Notes: a model not told the origin generated them from the sequence alone. A stretch of 64,000 nt of DNA from Malus domestica (GCF_042453785.1 NC_091674.1:27259001-27323000), one strand, 5' to 3'. Shown: positions 1 to 14,517, counted from the stretch's first letter. Made by a program: numbers and translations.

Positions 1-2002
1 GTACATAGAGACCAAGATTTCTATTACAATGACTCCATTTGTGAGGCTCATAGGAAAGATGTTTCGTATCTTGCTTATTGCCACAACCACAAGAAACTGT
101 CTGATATACGAAAAATGTGCGAGGCGTGCCTGCTTTCGTTTGCTACGGAGAAAGAATCTGACTGCGATACGTACAAGTCCTTAGTTGGGATCTTGCACAA
201 GGATCTTGAGTGCTTCGTCGAGGATGATCACCACCAAATTCAGCTGAGTGTGCCTGCGGCAAGGACGTGGGAGGAGGGGGCGGGGCAGGTTGAGAAGAGC
301 AACAGCATTGTTTGCATTTCGTGTTCGTGTTGTGGCGTGCCATTGAAGATGAGCTCCACTTCCAACTCCTACCCGAAGGGGAAAAATGACAGCGTATTAG
401 CACAAGCTCCCGCGCCTTCTCCACGAGCACCCTTGAGAAGTGATGATCGCAGCTTGGACTTGCCCCACATTCGGTACACTGAACTCAAACTCATGTCGGA
501 CAATGAGTCCGAGCTTCCAGAGGACGAGTACGAATCACAACCACCGAATCGTGTCTCTCAGTGTGAGTTAAACGTAAAAACTTGACATACATTATCTGCT
601 CACGTCCTTGTATATTTATTTATACGACTTCATTCTCTTTTGATTTATTCAGTCGAAAGGCCATATACAAGCATAGCCGTGCGAAAATTACTTCCCAAAC
701 TTGTTTAAGTCTCGTTTTTTTCTTATTTCTTTTTTTTTTTTTCGGGTTTTCACAACCATGAACTGATTCAGAGGATGGAATTTGTGCAGCAGTCAAGGAA
801 GATCCCAAGGCTGCAACGGTGCCTTTGTTGACAGAAGGTGAAGATTTAGCTGATGATGCAAACAGGACTCCTCTTTTTGGTAAAGGAAACAGGTTTTTCG
901 GAATCCCACTTACAGATTCAGCTACAAACAGTCCTAGGGTGGCAATGAGGATTTCAAGGAAATCGCCACTTGAAAAAACCGGCGAGTATGCCTTGGAATC
1001 TGTCGAGGGAAGCACTTCAAATGAGGCAGAGTGTGATTCCATTTTGCACCGGTTGAAGAGGCAGGTCCGGTTAGATAGGAAGTCGCTGATGGCATTGTAC
1101 ATGGAGCTAGACGAAGAAAGAAGCGCTTCGGCTGTGGCAGCGAACAATGCAATGGCTATGATCACCCGGCTACAAGCAGAGAAGGCTGCTGTTCAGATGG
1201 AGGCCTTGCAGTATCAAAGAATGATGGAGGAACAGGCGGAGTACGATCAAGAAGCACTGGAAGCGACGTATGATCTGCTTGCCAAGAGAGAGGAGGAGCT
1301 CAGACTTGTAGAAGCTGAAGTAGAGGCGTATAGAGAAAAATACGGATTGCTGAAGGAATTCGCTTACGAATCTGGTGATGAGGTCAGAGGGAAAAATGAC
1401 TGCGGCAGTTCTCCAGGCGAGCCTAATGGCGAAAACACACAAAATGATCAATCAAAGGAGGAGAACTTAGAGGGAGCCCTTGCTGAATCTTTGAAGCCTC
1501 TGAAAGGGGAGAAAACCTACCTCCTGGGTCGGATGAAGAAACTCGATAAGAAAACCAACTCCGCTAAGGGGTTCTACTCTTCGCAGGGCCCTGACGGTCT
1601 GAATCATACGGATGATGAGATAGGTAACATATTCAAACATACACACATGAGGTCACGCGTACACATTACATACGTATTTATGTACACGCACACGCTAACA
1701 CGCGCAGAAGTACCATACGAGCATGTCATCTCTTTTGTATTTCAAACAAATGACTGATTTATGCTTCGAATATGGCAGGAAATGGAAGCAAAGCTGCTCT
1801 AACAAGGCAATTGTCGTTGTTGTCTCATCTTAGTGAAAGGGTGAAGGCCCTTGAATCAGACACAGGATTCCTAGAGCATGCAGCTAAGACACTTGAGAAA
1901 CATAGCGAAGGAACAAAACTATTGACAGAGATAACACAAAACTTACAGAAGCTTCGGCATCTCGTCATGATGCCCCCGGAGGAAAACAGTGGGTTGCCGT
2001 AA
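1..2002 (+). CDS. Myosin-binding protein (GTD-binding domain), 3' part
   Basis: The reading frame is open from base 1, so the gene starts outside the window. The first segment encodes a cysteine/histidine-rich stretch (CEACLLSFATEKESD and upstream HxxxxSYLAYCHNHKKL) typical of plant MYOB proteins. The exon starting near 772-793 encodes the GTD-binding (DUF593, zein-binding) coiled coil, with LDRKSLMALYMELDEERSA and later EEQAEYDQEALEATYDLL. This domain binds the globular tail of class XI myosins and anchors them on vesicles. A GT at 1624 and an AG at 1777-1778 join in frame to the last exon (1779-2002), which adds a further coiled coil and ends in TAA. The first junction is less clear: the best donor (after 562) joined to the best acceptor (before 772) makes a stop codon, while the nearby AG at 788-789 or 791-792 keeps the frame. 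Family assignment is firm; the exact member is not known. Confidence 0.85.
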
Positions 2003-2830
2003 ATATTTCGTCGTCCAAATAGTCCCGAACTTCCGATGGTAAAATTGCTTATAATCCTCTTACCAATTCTACTACTTCTACATGGTTTACAGGATATCAT
2101 TTTTCCCTTTGATTAGATAGCTTGAAATTTCAACTCATTTGTAATTGTTTTGCGTTTTACAAGGATGCAAGGATATTGTTGGCCATGCCAGAGAAGGTAG
2201 AAAAGGTGAGGCCAAAACTTCACAGCTGAGGAGCAAACCCCGCCGCGGACTACCAGGCGAGCCTCCGCAGACGGATTGCTCGAAGTATACTTAGTTTCTT
2301 GTCCACCAGAGACTCAGAGAGTTTTTCTCTTACACTAGAGTTGTTGCTTCATGCATGGATCCCAAAGCATATGAATTTTCTGTGCTCGTATTCTCTTTCT
2401 AAATAGAGTTTTTCTTTCCCCATGGAGGTTTCCCCTCCGTAAATCGATTATTTTTCTCTCAGCTGCGTCAGTCTCCCGACAAGTAAATCGAAGAAGCACT
2501 TGGATAACCACCTAATTCGACAGCTTAAGAACATAAGTGAATATGGAAACACTCTTTCCGTTCACCCGAAACTGAAAGCATCTCATAAAGAATATGTTAT
2601 GGCTGTTTCCGTCATTCGTTTCAACTCCTTTGGTACATGACACAAGTCTTACTGAAATAATCCTATAACTCACATGAATTAAGCAGCAGAACAACTTTAA
2701 CCAAAAGAATGATATGTTTTCTTTCCGTCTCTTTCTCAACTAAACATCAAAACTCATCTTCTTTGTAAGACAAATCTACAAAAAGCAACACGACACGAGA
2801 AGATTGCTAATAGGCGGTAAGCTATGAGGA

Positions 2831-5474
<2,644 letters not shown>

Positions 5475-6560
5475 CGTCGCGGATTTTGTTCGGTGCTCGT
5501 TGATTGGTGCACGGTCTGAGCTGAACTCGCCGCGAATGGAAGGGTATCTAGGTCATATCGCCGGATCGCGGTGGTGGAAATTAGGGTTAGGGTTTGAGGG
5601 AGAGAGAGGGGGGATTTGGGGATTGGGTGCTGAAGCTCAATTTTTGTTGCTGGTGACTGGTGCGTACATTGTGTCAGAGATTCACAGTTGGGAGCTTCCC
5701 AGTGGCGGTCCCTATGGTTTCGTGTATTTACGTAGTTGTCTTCTATTTTTTGGGGTTTTTGGATTAAGGCCAACGCTGTAGCCATTAATTCCAGATGTAC
5801 CGTTTACATATTTCATTTTGTTAGCCCTCCAAAGTGGAAGAGATTTTCAATGTGTCGGAATACGGAATGGAACATTACGTGCCTATACAAGTGGTGAGAT
5901 ACTTGTTAAAAAATTAAAAACTTAAAAAATAAAACTTCTTACCACTTAAATGATAACACATGGTGAGCACCCGTATTATGAGTACAATGAAATTTTTTTT
6001 CCCAAAGCAGTCTCAAACAAGTGTACCCTGAAGACAGATGTCTCTTGATTATTAGTTACTGTGTAATCAATGCCACATCAGCCTAAGTTGTTATAATGTT
6101 TGTTAGGTGGTTAAATGATTTGTTAGTTGGTTAATTAGTTACTTGTGGTTAAGTAAGCTTGTATTGTTTAGTATATAATGCACTTCCACTTACAAATGTA
6201 GAAAGTTGTCATTTTCCTCAAATATATAAAATTTTCTCTCTCTCTAAACTCTCTGTGTTCTTCCTTTTACTCATCCTTTGTTCTTGATTTTCCCTTCAAT
6301 TCTCAAACACTACAATGTAGTTAACATACCCATGGTTAGCTCTTGTCACCACTTCTCCAGGTGTCAAAGGTTTATTGGACGTATGGTGCATTTTTTGAAC
6401 ATGCGGCAAGCATGTATTAAACGAATGTCATTGGGATTGTATTTTAGTTTGCAAGAGAGAATTTCTTCTTTTCGTAATATATGATACTTGTGAAAAACAT
6501 GCTGATGCGAAAAATAAATAGTATACATCGAAGGATATAATGCACTCATGACATATGATT
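5475..6560. other. PP2A upstream region, no gene
   Basis: Presumed promoter and 5' UTR of the PP2A gene, which is read leftwards. The stretch 6090-6310 has repeated TTAGTTGGTTAATTAGTT-like words, a TATA-like GTATATAATGC and a CT-rich tail. It recalls the layout of a small plant LTR (solo LTR or TRIM), but I see no PBS, PPT or partner copy. No coding region recognised. Confidence 0.4.
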
Positions 6561-6568
6561 TTTTCGGA

Positions 6569-6793
6569 ATTGGATCTTCGCTGGATCTAATTCATGGGGA
6601 TCCTAGGGATCAACCACGTGGGCCGTTGATAAAAAATCATGCGGTCACAATTAAATGTTTTAAAAGTAAAACAGTCTCGTTTTGCGTGAAAAATATAAAA
6701 AAGAAAAAAATTGTAGCCGCACGATTTTGATCAACGGTTCACGTAGGTTGATCCCTAGGATCCCCATGAATTAGATCCCGCGAGGATCTAATT
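6569..6793. mobile_element. Palindromic MITE with long terminal inverted repeats
   Basis: About 225 bp in which the left arm (from 6569, containing GGGGATCCTAGGGATCAACC) is matched by the reverse complement of the right arm ending at 6793. The arms pair for about 85 bp on each side around a short AT-rich core, giving a near-complete hairpin. No coding capacity is seen. No clear target duplication was identified, so the superfamily is left open. Confidence 0.75.
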
Positions 6794-7907
6794 GATGTGT
6801 AAAATAAGTTAACACACAAAATTAAACCCTCTTTTTGACAATTGTAGTATAGATGTAAGTAGGGTATCGTTCTAGGCCGGGGATTAGGAGGGATTGCTAA
6901 TCTATTCTAAATTAATTTAAAAATATTAAATAAGACTCAAGGACACAAAATTAGGCTAAAAACTCTAATAACTCGAAACACACTTAAAATGACTCAAAAT
7001 AATGAAAACAATTAAATTAAACACTAGGAACTGAAATGGACGGAAATTAAATTAAAAGACTAACAATAAAGAAAACTAACTAAATAATATAATTTAATAA
7101 TGGATGGGTGTTTGGTTTTGATGAAAAGTAAATTAAACTTAATTAAATTACAGAATTGACAAAAACATGAAATTAAGGTAAAATGATAAATGACGGACTA
7201 GCTAGAGGGTTATTCTCCACACATGACACATATGCAACTTAAATTGATTTTCAGTTGTTCTTTCAATAAATTGTGAATCTCAATACTCCAGATTAACCGT
7301 GAACAGCACTTTTTTAATCTTCAAGTTTTCCTTAAGTTATTGAATTGGACGGAAAAACGCATACAACAATTCAAAACATTCTTCAAAAGTCCCCTACGTG
7401 AAAAGCACAATAGAGATACAATCAAAGATCATTAAACTTTGTGAAATAAGCATTGACGAGGCATTCGTAACTATGAAAAGCATGATACTCTTGCCAAGAA
7501 TTTACTTAACGTGATTGTGACTAGCAACCTTTACTACTTGTGAAAATAAGTTCATAACGATTAGGTGAAATTCACTTATATTCTAGCATCAAATTCATGC
7601 ATGTAAATTAAGCGTGCACTCTCAACCAACATACACAAATCAGTTTTTATACGAACGGATAAGTAAATTGAAATCACAACTTATGAAATCACAACCGAAG
7701 GTAATCAATTCATATTACAAATATATATTCATGGTTTCGAATTAACCTCTAGCCAAAATAAAATTAATTACACATTATTAAAAAAATTAAACCAAAAATT
7801 AATCATAAGTTGGAAAGATTTAACCGAGAGAATAAGATCTGCTGCGTTTCTGTGCTTCTGCCCTCACTCCCTGCGTCACTTCTCTCCTGCCATGCCGCAC
7901 TGTCCTG

Positions 7908-8357
7908 CCAGTCAAACTGCCAAAGGCAGCTTGTGACCCCCCTGCGACTCTTTCCAATCCCCCATGCTCAAGCTGCCAAATGGCAGCTTTCCTCTTGCCT
8001 TCTTCTCCTGCCCCGCGTCACCTCCTTCGTTTCTTTTCCTCTGTCTGTCTCTCAAGCTGCCAAAGGCAGCTTGGCTGCTTCTTTCCGTCCCTCTCTCCCC
8101 CCCGTATTTCCTCGCGCGCTGCTATCTTTTAACCCGTTTTCTGCGCTACTTTGGGCAGCATCTTTTTATTATTTTTTTTTTCTTTTCCTCCTGGCAGCCT
8201 CGCTGCCCTCACTAACTTTTTGACTTTTCTTTTTCTTCTTGTTTCTGACCTATCCAGCTGCCAAAGCAGCTCCTCTGCCCGCCTTGTCCAGCTGCAAAGC
8301 AGCTTCCTTTTCTAACGCTGGCCTTCTTCTTTTCACGCCAGCTGCAAAGGCAGCTTT
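7908..8357. repeat. Dispersed AGCTGCCAAAGGCAGCT palindromes
   Basis: At least five copies of a short perfect or near-perfect palindrome of the form AGCTGCCAAAGGCAGCT (near 7971, 8053, 8256, 8289 and 8339; a half site near 7920) sit in a C/T-rich island. Some copies have lost one or two bases from the centre. The open frames across this island are low-complexity and are not taken as genes. Confidence 0.7.
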
Positions 8358-10084
8358 GCTTTCCTTATTATTCTCCTCTCAATGCTCTTTAAGACTTTCA
8401 GTGTATAATCTCACTGACTACCAACTCTGAATAAAGAGATCCTGCATGCAAATTTCACACAAACATGTCGAAAATGAGTTTTTCATTAAATTACTTTTCA
8501 GTTTATGTTTTTGGCTAGATAGGAAAGACGTTAAATACTCTATGTACTTATTTCCAACTTATTTTAATGGAATACAATCTTGACGAAGTTATTACATAAA
8601 ATTTCACTTGTTCTATTTTTATTTTCTTTGCATAACAAATCCTATAAACACAAAAATAACGTAAATAGCTTAAAAATATAAGGAACTAACTAAGAAAAGA
8701 CGAGTGAATTTGAAGTAAAAATATATATAAATATGATCCGATCAAATACCCCCACACTTAGCTTTTGCTAGTCCTCGAGCAAAACAAAGAAAACAAGAAC
8801 AAGTAGTAACAAGAAAAACATTAGTTTCCCCCTATGTGACCCTCATAGAATTTCATTTGAGAACACAAATCATCAAGAACCATAGCTAGCACCAAACAAG
8901 TTAAGTTCATCTTCCTAATTCAAAAATTAGCAGTAATCTTTAAATCATCCTTGAAGTGTAATGTGTGAGATAGCCATGCTAATGCAATTTCAAGTTTTTA
9001 TTTTTAAAATCATCATATGCAAACTAGCGACATTCTCACGGGACATACACTCAATCACACATGTGTTTAGTTTAAATGTGTTTCGCTCAAAGAATCAAAT
9101 GTGAAATTTCTACCATAAGCTTGCATAAAGATCACTTCTCCACAGTCATAATTGCAAAACTTAAATCAAGAGGACTTTTATTGGATGTAATGAGGCTTAG
9201 GGATAGGGTTATTGAAACGAAAGAATAGGAAAACACAAGTTCCAAGCTACATTGCAAGCAATTCTTTTCTTTAGATTTATAAGAACTCAAGCTCTCCAAC
9301 AATTCTTCTAGCACCTCCAACCATACTCTTAAACTGAACTTTAAAAACTTTTTATTTTCTTTTTATACAATCTTTCTTTTTTCTTTTTTTCTTTTTTCTT
9401 TTTTTTTTTTTAATACAAACATGAAATACCCCCACACTTATTCTTTTGCCAAACACCTTCAAAGTACTTCACAAACGTTTCTCATAAGACAATCTCGCAT
9501 TGCTCGCTTGGAAAGGGTAATGAAAAATGTTTCAGGTATAAGGGTAGACATATCTGGTGATAAGAAATAAAAGGTTCAACATACACGGCTCAAATTGGCA
9601 AACTAATGATATCATTTTTCTTTGGGAAACATGGTTATTTGGGCCATAGTGGTAAACCTAATGCCTCTATCATTTCCAAGTTCATGCAATCAATGACAAA
9701 CAATTCGAAAGATCGTTACGCAAGTTCTAGAGATGTATCTCACATAAGTTCATCACACATGAAAGAATAGGAGTGTATGAAAAATGCACACTTTCAATAG
9801 GCTCAAAAACTCACATAGGATGTATATGGTCACTAAATTCACATATGAAGCTTTAAGTCATACTTTAGTTTCACATTAACAAGGCTATGTGCATTTGGTT
9901 TTTCAAAGATGGTCAAACATGTACAAAACTAACAAGAGAATTAGGAATTTCATAAAACACATGTTAACTAAGTTCTTGATAATCGTGATTCAAATTTGAT
10001 CTAATTATATCATTGGGTCGGGAAACTAACAAAAATCTAATTCAAAACAATAAGGGAAACAAGACAATATTTTTGGATTTTTAA

Positions 10085-10134
10085 ATTTTCCGATTTATTT
10101 TTTATTTTTTATTTTTTATTTTTTATTTTTTAAG
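10085..10134 (+). repeat. T5A-type microsatellite
   Basis: Tandem TTTTTTA units, about six copies, inside the non-coding retroelement relic. Similar T-rich tracts lie at 9345-9412. Confidence 0.8.
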
Positions 10135-10540
10135 AAAACAAAAACTAACAACACAGAAACAAATGAAATTCTAGAGATTTCTACCCCCACACTTAAACTT
10201 GACATTGTCCCCAATGTCAGAAAACACTATAATGCAAATAAAAAAATAAAATAAAATAAATAAATAATAAGAAACAAAATAACGCAATTGGACTGAAAAC
10301 TTCCCTAATTTGCAGTAAAATCAAGCGATGACCCCCAAGCTAAAATTCTGCAATCAACTTCAAGGGTGGAAATAACCAAAAGTTCCTGCAAAGAAAAGGA
10401 AAAATTCAGTTAAGTACGCAAGAAAATTAATTAAAAAAATTGCAAACGAAAAATTGAAAATTACGATAAAAGATAATGAATAAAACTAATAAGTAATCAT
10501 TGGTCGTGCTTGTTGACTTTCTACAGCTTTCCTCTTGAAC

Positions 10541-12003
10541 AGGGTGACACTTAGCTTTTCACTTGCAAGTGATGATTTTATGATATTGTACGGCGAAGCT
10601 TTGCTCTTTGGTTATGTTGCAGTTCCTTATTTGTTCTCCAAGCAGATGTGGCAGCTTCTCTAGTTCCTCAGTTCGGACTCCTTCCGCTGGGATGATTGTG
10701 CAAGCTGCATTCTTCTCTGCTTGTTTCTTCTGCACAACGGGCAGGCACGAGGGAAAGGTGTTGGTCCTTATTTCTTTCTTCAATCTTTCCAAGTGCCCAC
10801 CTCTTGCTTTCTTTCTCCTTGTCCCTAGCTGAATTGTCTCCACATGCTTCGAGGTATCATTTTCACTTCCCTTACTGTCCCCCAGGCAGATGTGGTAGAC
10901 GAAGAGAAAGCATAAAATGATGAAGATGAGTACTCGAGAGCAAGGCTAGGTAAGCAATCAGGAAGGGGTTCCAGGCAGTTGGCTCCAGATCGGAAGATTG
11001 ATACCAAATGCTGGCTGATTGCTCTCTTTCTCCTTGTCGGAAAACAAAGACAAGGAGAAGGACATGGAGAAAGCATGATATGAGATACTCTTGCTTTCAA
11101 CCTTTATGATATGAAATACTTTTGCTTTGAATGGGTTGTTCGCAGGAGTATCCCAAGGAATGAGGAACACAGAGTGACTCGAGAGGATTCTTTGGGAATG
11201 CATTTTCGGAGATGAAGAGGTGTTGAGAGGGTGTGCTGAGAGAGTGTGCTTTTGCTGTGGAAGGCGAATGTAGAAACTTATAGGACTTGTCTTCACAACC
11301 GGAACTGTTCTCTCACTTAGTGTCGGCAGCCGGTGGATGGGTGAAGAATACAAATTATGCGCTTTCTGACAAAGCTGCCCGTAATTTCTGCAAAGCTGCC
11401 AGTTGCATGTGACAAGTGCTGACTAGGCTTAGAGAGACAGATGGTTGGAATCGGCACTTCGACATGGCTGCCCGTGATTTTCGCAGAGCTGAGTTTGCGT
11501 GTGACGGGTGACAACACGTCTGGACGAATTGATCTTGCGAAATCCGGGGTTCGGCTCGTGGTTTCTGAGCAAGCCCAACTTTTAAGAAATGAACGCCTCT
11601 TTTGAGAAAAGAATCCGGCTTTTGAGAACGGAAACTCCTCTTTTGAGAAAAGAATCCGGCTTTTGAGAAAGGAGCCCCGACTCTTCGATTTGCTAGAGGA
11701 TGCTTCTCTGAGGAGCGCCTCTTTGATTTCTTCTTTTTATAGAGGCGTTAATTTTGTTCCACAACACACTTGAGTACCCTCCTGTAAACACTCCCTTCTT
11801 GCACTTGTTTAATCTTGATCATTCCGACTCTCTTCTTTCTTTACCACCTCTGAAAAATGTCTGGCCCTTCTGATCGTCGTTTTGACTTGAACATTGGTGA
11901 AGAGGCAGCTCCGCCTTCACCAGACAACATATGGCGGCCATCCTTCATATCCCCTACCGGTCCCCTTACCGTGGGGGATTCGGTGATAAAAAATGATCAT
12001 TGA
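10541..12003 (+). mobile_element. LARD-like repeat, left (truncated) copy
   Basis: This stretch is the inverted counterpart of 13.7-16.9 kb. Shared landmarks are the GCAGATGTGGCA..CTTCTCT words (about 10640 here, reverse of about 16830), the AAAGCA-rich GATATGAGATACTCTTGC motif (about 11080, reverse of about 16060), repeated CTTTTGAGAAA..GGCTTTTGAGAA words (11580-11690), and the start of the element's ORF at 11857. The homology stops abruptly near 12003, so the copy is truncated in its ORF. No LTR was defined for it. Confidence 0.6.
11857..12003 (+). pseudogene. Truncated copy of the element ORF (MSGPSDRRF family)
   Basis: An ATG followed by 48 codons closely matches the first part of the ORF at 14379-13699 (MSGPSDRRFDLN, then PPSPDNIWRPSF, then SPTGPLTVGDSV), and ends at a TGA just where the homology breaks off. 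It is the 5' fifth of that ORF. Function unknown; it is not a separate gene. Confidence 0.75.
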
Positions 12004-12289
12004 AAGTCTATTCGTAAGTATTCTGAACAAATAATGACACATCGAGCGACCAAATTAATTAAAAATCTTATTTAAAACCTATCCGTAAAATTGTTATCTG
12101 ATCATAATACGTGATGCTATGAAATTAGTTAAAAATCTTATTGAAAATCTATCTATAAAATTCTTACAGGATCACGCCATGGTAGTGAGGTTGTACTAGC
12201 ATGTGATAGTTAATCTCCACCAAGTAAATATGAGAGCTAATCTCCACCATGTAAAAATGTGGTGCGTGAGAAAAGCCAAGTAGATAGAT

Positions 12290-12445
12290 TTTTAGGAAGT
12301 TTAACGAAAAACATCCGTTACTGTCTATTTTAACGAAAAATCATATTTTTATACTAAAAAGTCAATCTTGATACTATTCACATTATTTATTTTATCCTTA
12401 TCGTTAAAACTCAAAGCTTTCAAAACATTTTCATTAGCTTTCCTT
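12290..12445. repeat. Dispersed AT-rich repeat (also at 60190-60345)
   Basis: About 150 bp with TTAACGAAAAATCATATTTT and TTATCGTTAAAACTCAAAG words. The same sequence with scattered changes is found at 60190-60345, and shorter fragments (TTTTTCGTTAAAAATGAA) occur near 35896 and 36760. It looks like a short non-autonomous element or its remnant; ends not defined. Confidence 0.55.
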
Positions 12446-12602
12446 AGATTTTTCCGATAAAGGAAAAGCTACCCGTGTAAAACCTGAGAGAAAACAATGT
12501 CTCTCTCCAATATGAAAATACAAATAGGTTTGAGGGATGGCGAAGAGCCCCCCTTTACCAAATTGTCAAAATATTTCTTCTTCTCTTGTTGTGTAAATTC
12601 CA

Positions 12603-12702
12603 ACAACTGCGACCTCTGGGATGCCGTCTGCACCGGAATCCTTACTAATCTCGACTTCTCCGACCCTCATGTCAGCGCCGCCGCCTCCATCCTCGCTGTA
12701 AT
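12603..12702 (+). pseudogene. TPLATE exon-1 fragment
   Basis: About 100 bp encode CDLWDAVCTGILTNLDFSDP followed by HVSAAASILA, matching residues about 73-104 of the TPLATE protein at 28368 with a few changes and a one-codon deletion. The flanks do not match TPLATE. It is a scrap of the gene's first exon in the same orientation about 16 kb upstream, between repeats. It lies in a short open frame but has no other support as a gene. Confidence 0.75.
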
Positions 12703-13188
12703 CTTTTTTTTAAGTGTTTTATATTGGATGGTTTTTTGAAAAATTAGAACATAGATAGATTGAATTGAAATATTTCATTTTACTGAAAGTTCTGAACTTG
12801 GTAGTGAATTTGTATTGTTATAGAGTCAGCTTTTTTAACAATAGAGTCTAAAGTTCCTTGGGACTTTGAAAGTCCGTCATATATTAAGGAACAATGTGAG
12901 TTCTTAATGATTTTAACTTTTTTATTTAAGATTATGCGAAATATATAAAATGGAGTGCCGCCCTACAGTAATTTAGAGACTGCAAATTCGATGGCTATAT
13001 TAGAAAAGTTAAGAATTTGGAAAACTACGAACCCGATACAGGCTTAAGGGTGATCCATGGTAGAAATTCATAGGAAAGGTAGGACTATATAAAATTCAAG
13101 ACTACGTCAATTTATTACTCAATTTCATATGTATGCTTATCCAACTTATTTTGTCTGTTATTTTTTTTGTCATATCCATGTGGCTAAG

Positions 13189-13437
13189 AATTGAAGGCAA
13201 GATGAGAGAAAATCGGTTACGGTGGTTTGGACATGTGCAACGAAGGCCTACTGACGCTCCGATTAGAAGATGCGACTATGGGACAGAGGTTCAGGGCCGA
13301 AGGGGTAGAGGAAGACCTAGGAAAACTTTGGAAGAGACTCTAAGAAAAGACTTAGAGTACTTGGATCTAACGAAGGACATGACACAGGACCGAGCACAAT
13401 GGCGTTCTAAGATTCATATAGCCGATCCCACTCAGTG
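13189..13437 (+). mobile_element. RTE-type LINE fragment A
   Basis: Encodes the C-terminal tail of an RTE-like non-LTR retrotransposon protein ([19 protein letters not shown], then [16 protein letters not shown], ending HIADPTQ and a stop). The copy is 5'-truncated directly after TATCCATGTGGCTAAG (13173-13188), which recurs at 17755-17770. Its 3' end stops at the CAGTG before the usual GGGAAAAGGCTTTG(TTG)n tail, where other sequence follows. Confidence 0.8.
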
Positions 13438-13698
13438 ACTTGGATTTTTCAAGTCTCCAATCGAGAAGTTTTCCTCACTCGGGAAATTAAGGGAACACTA
13501 CCCCAACCTACATGTTCCACTCAGAAAGCTTCAACATACAAGCTTCAACAAAAGAAAATTCAAAGAACTTAGCGAAGAAGGTTTTGGTGTATTTAACACA
13601 ATACGTTGAAATGAAGGAAAACTTATTTATTGATATCCCCGATAAGCTACAAATGTGTACATATACATGAGTCAAAATAAACAAACAAGAGGGAGCCT

Positions 13699-14379
13699 TC
13701 ACAAGGGTTGCTTAGGAGAAGTCTCAGCAGTCGGTAGAGCCCCAGAAAGAGAAGGCACCGGAGGGGGATCATTCGGAACCTCAGTACTGGACAGAACCCT
13801 AGAAGGAGGAGGCATCAGAGGTTGATTATTTGGAGCTTCATTACGCGGTACAGCCCCAGAAGACGAAGGCAATAAATGCCTTTGGAACAAACCCACAAAT
13901 CTCTGATGATCAAGTAAAACCTGACCATCAGTTTCCTTCATCTGGTCAAGCTTCCTCTTCATGTTTGTAGCATAGTCATGTGCGAGCCGGTGCAACTGTT
14001 TATTCTCATGCTTGAGCCCTCTAATCTCCTGTTTGAGACTCATCACCTCAGCCGCCAATGATTCAACTTGGCGGGTTCGAGCAAATAGGCGTTGGGCCAT
14101 ATTAGACACAGAACCTGCACACTGAACACTGAGAGCCAGCGAATCCTTAACAGCTAACTCATCAGACCGTTTGGAAAGTAGTCTGTTATCTTTGGGAGTG
14201 AGAAGGTTCCTGGCCACCACCGCAGCAGTCATATCATTCTTCATCACGGAATCCCCAACGGTAAGAGGACCAGTAGGGGAGACGAAGGATGGGCGCCATA
14301 TGTTGTCTGGAGAAGGCGGGGCTGCCTCTTCAACAAGGTTCAAGTCAAAACGACGGTCGGAGGGACCAGACATTTTCAA
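13699..14379 (-). CDS. Repeat-associated coiled-coil protein of unknown function
   Basis: A 226-codon open frame from ATG to stop, MSGPSDRRFDLN at the N-terminus. The middle (about residues 105-165) is a heptad-patterned coiled coil (QVESLAAEVMSLKQEI, then GLKHENKQLHRLAHDY) and the C-terminus is rich in proline and serine with a repeated PPPS.VLSSTE / PPVPSLSGALPTAE pattern. I know no domain for it. Because a second copy starts at 11857 within the inverted repeat, it belongs to a repeat family and not to a host locus. The frame is intact, which suggests recent activity or selection. Promoter and expression cannot be judged. Confidence 0.6.
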   Translation of the reverse strand: MKMSGPSDRRFDLNLVEEAAPPSPDNIWRPSFVSPTGPLTVGDSVMKNDMTAAVVARNLLTPKDNRLLSKRSDELAVKDSLALSVQCAGSVSNMAQRLFARTRQVESLAAEVMSLKQEIRGLKHENKQLHRLAHDYATNMKRKLDQMKETDGQVLLDHQRFVGLFQRHLLPSSSGAVPRNEAPNNQPLMPPPSRVLSSTEVPNDPPPVPSLSGALPTAETSPKQPL

Positions 14380-14517
14380 AGGTGTTGAAGAGAGAAGAGG
14401 TTGGACAAATCAAGATCTTAGAAGTGCAAGAATGGAGCTTCTACTGGTGGAGATTCAAGTGTGCTTTGGAACTTAATGCCAGCCCCTATAAAAATCTGCA
14501 CTCGACGGATCTTCAGA

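Larger units (their letters stand above)
6800..10540. mobile_element. Non-coding LTR-retrotransposon relic
   Basis: No gene is visible in 3.7 kb. The AT-rich sequence contains landmarks I associate with large non-autonomous Ty3/gypsy-type elements of plants: three occurrences of a CCCCCACACTTA word (near 8750, 9428 and 10183), one followed by TTTTGCTAGTCCTCGAGC and one by a CATTGTCCCCAATGTC word. A 7810-8430 pyrimidine-rich island with short open frames and repeated palindromes interrupts it. The element's own ends were not found, so the boundaries are approximate and the assignment is from memory of sequence style. Confidence 0.4.

Noticed and set aside
620-1451. Minus-strand frames opposite the myosin-binding exon
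   Set aside because: Shadows of the coding strand; the GTD-binding protein is clearly on +.
6090-6310. Solo LTR or TRIM upstream of the PP2A gene
   Set aside because: LTR-like style only; no partner, target duplication, PBS or PPT seen.
7810-8430. Overlapping open frames rich in Leu, Ser and Ala
   Set aside because: Produced by pyrimidine-rich, palindrome-bearing DNA in two frames at once; no domain, and the region is part of a retroelement relic.
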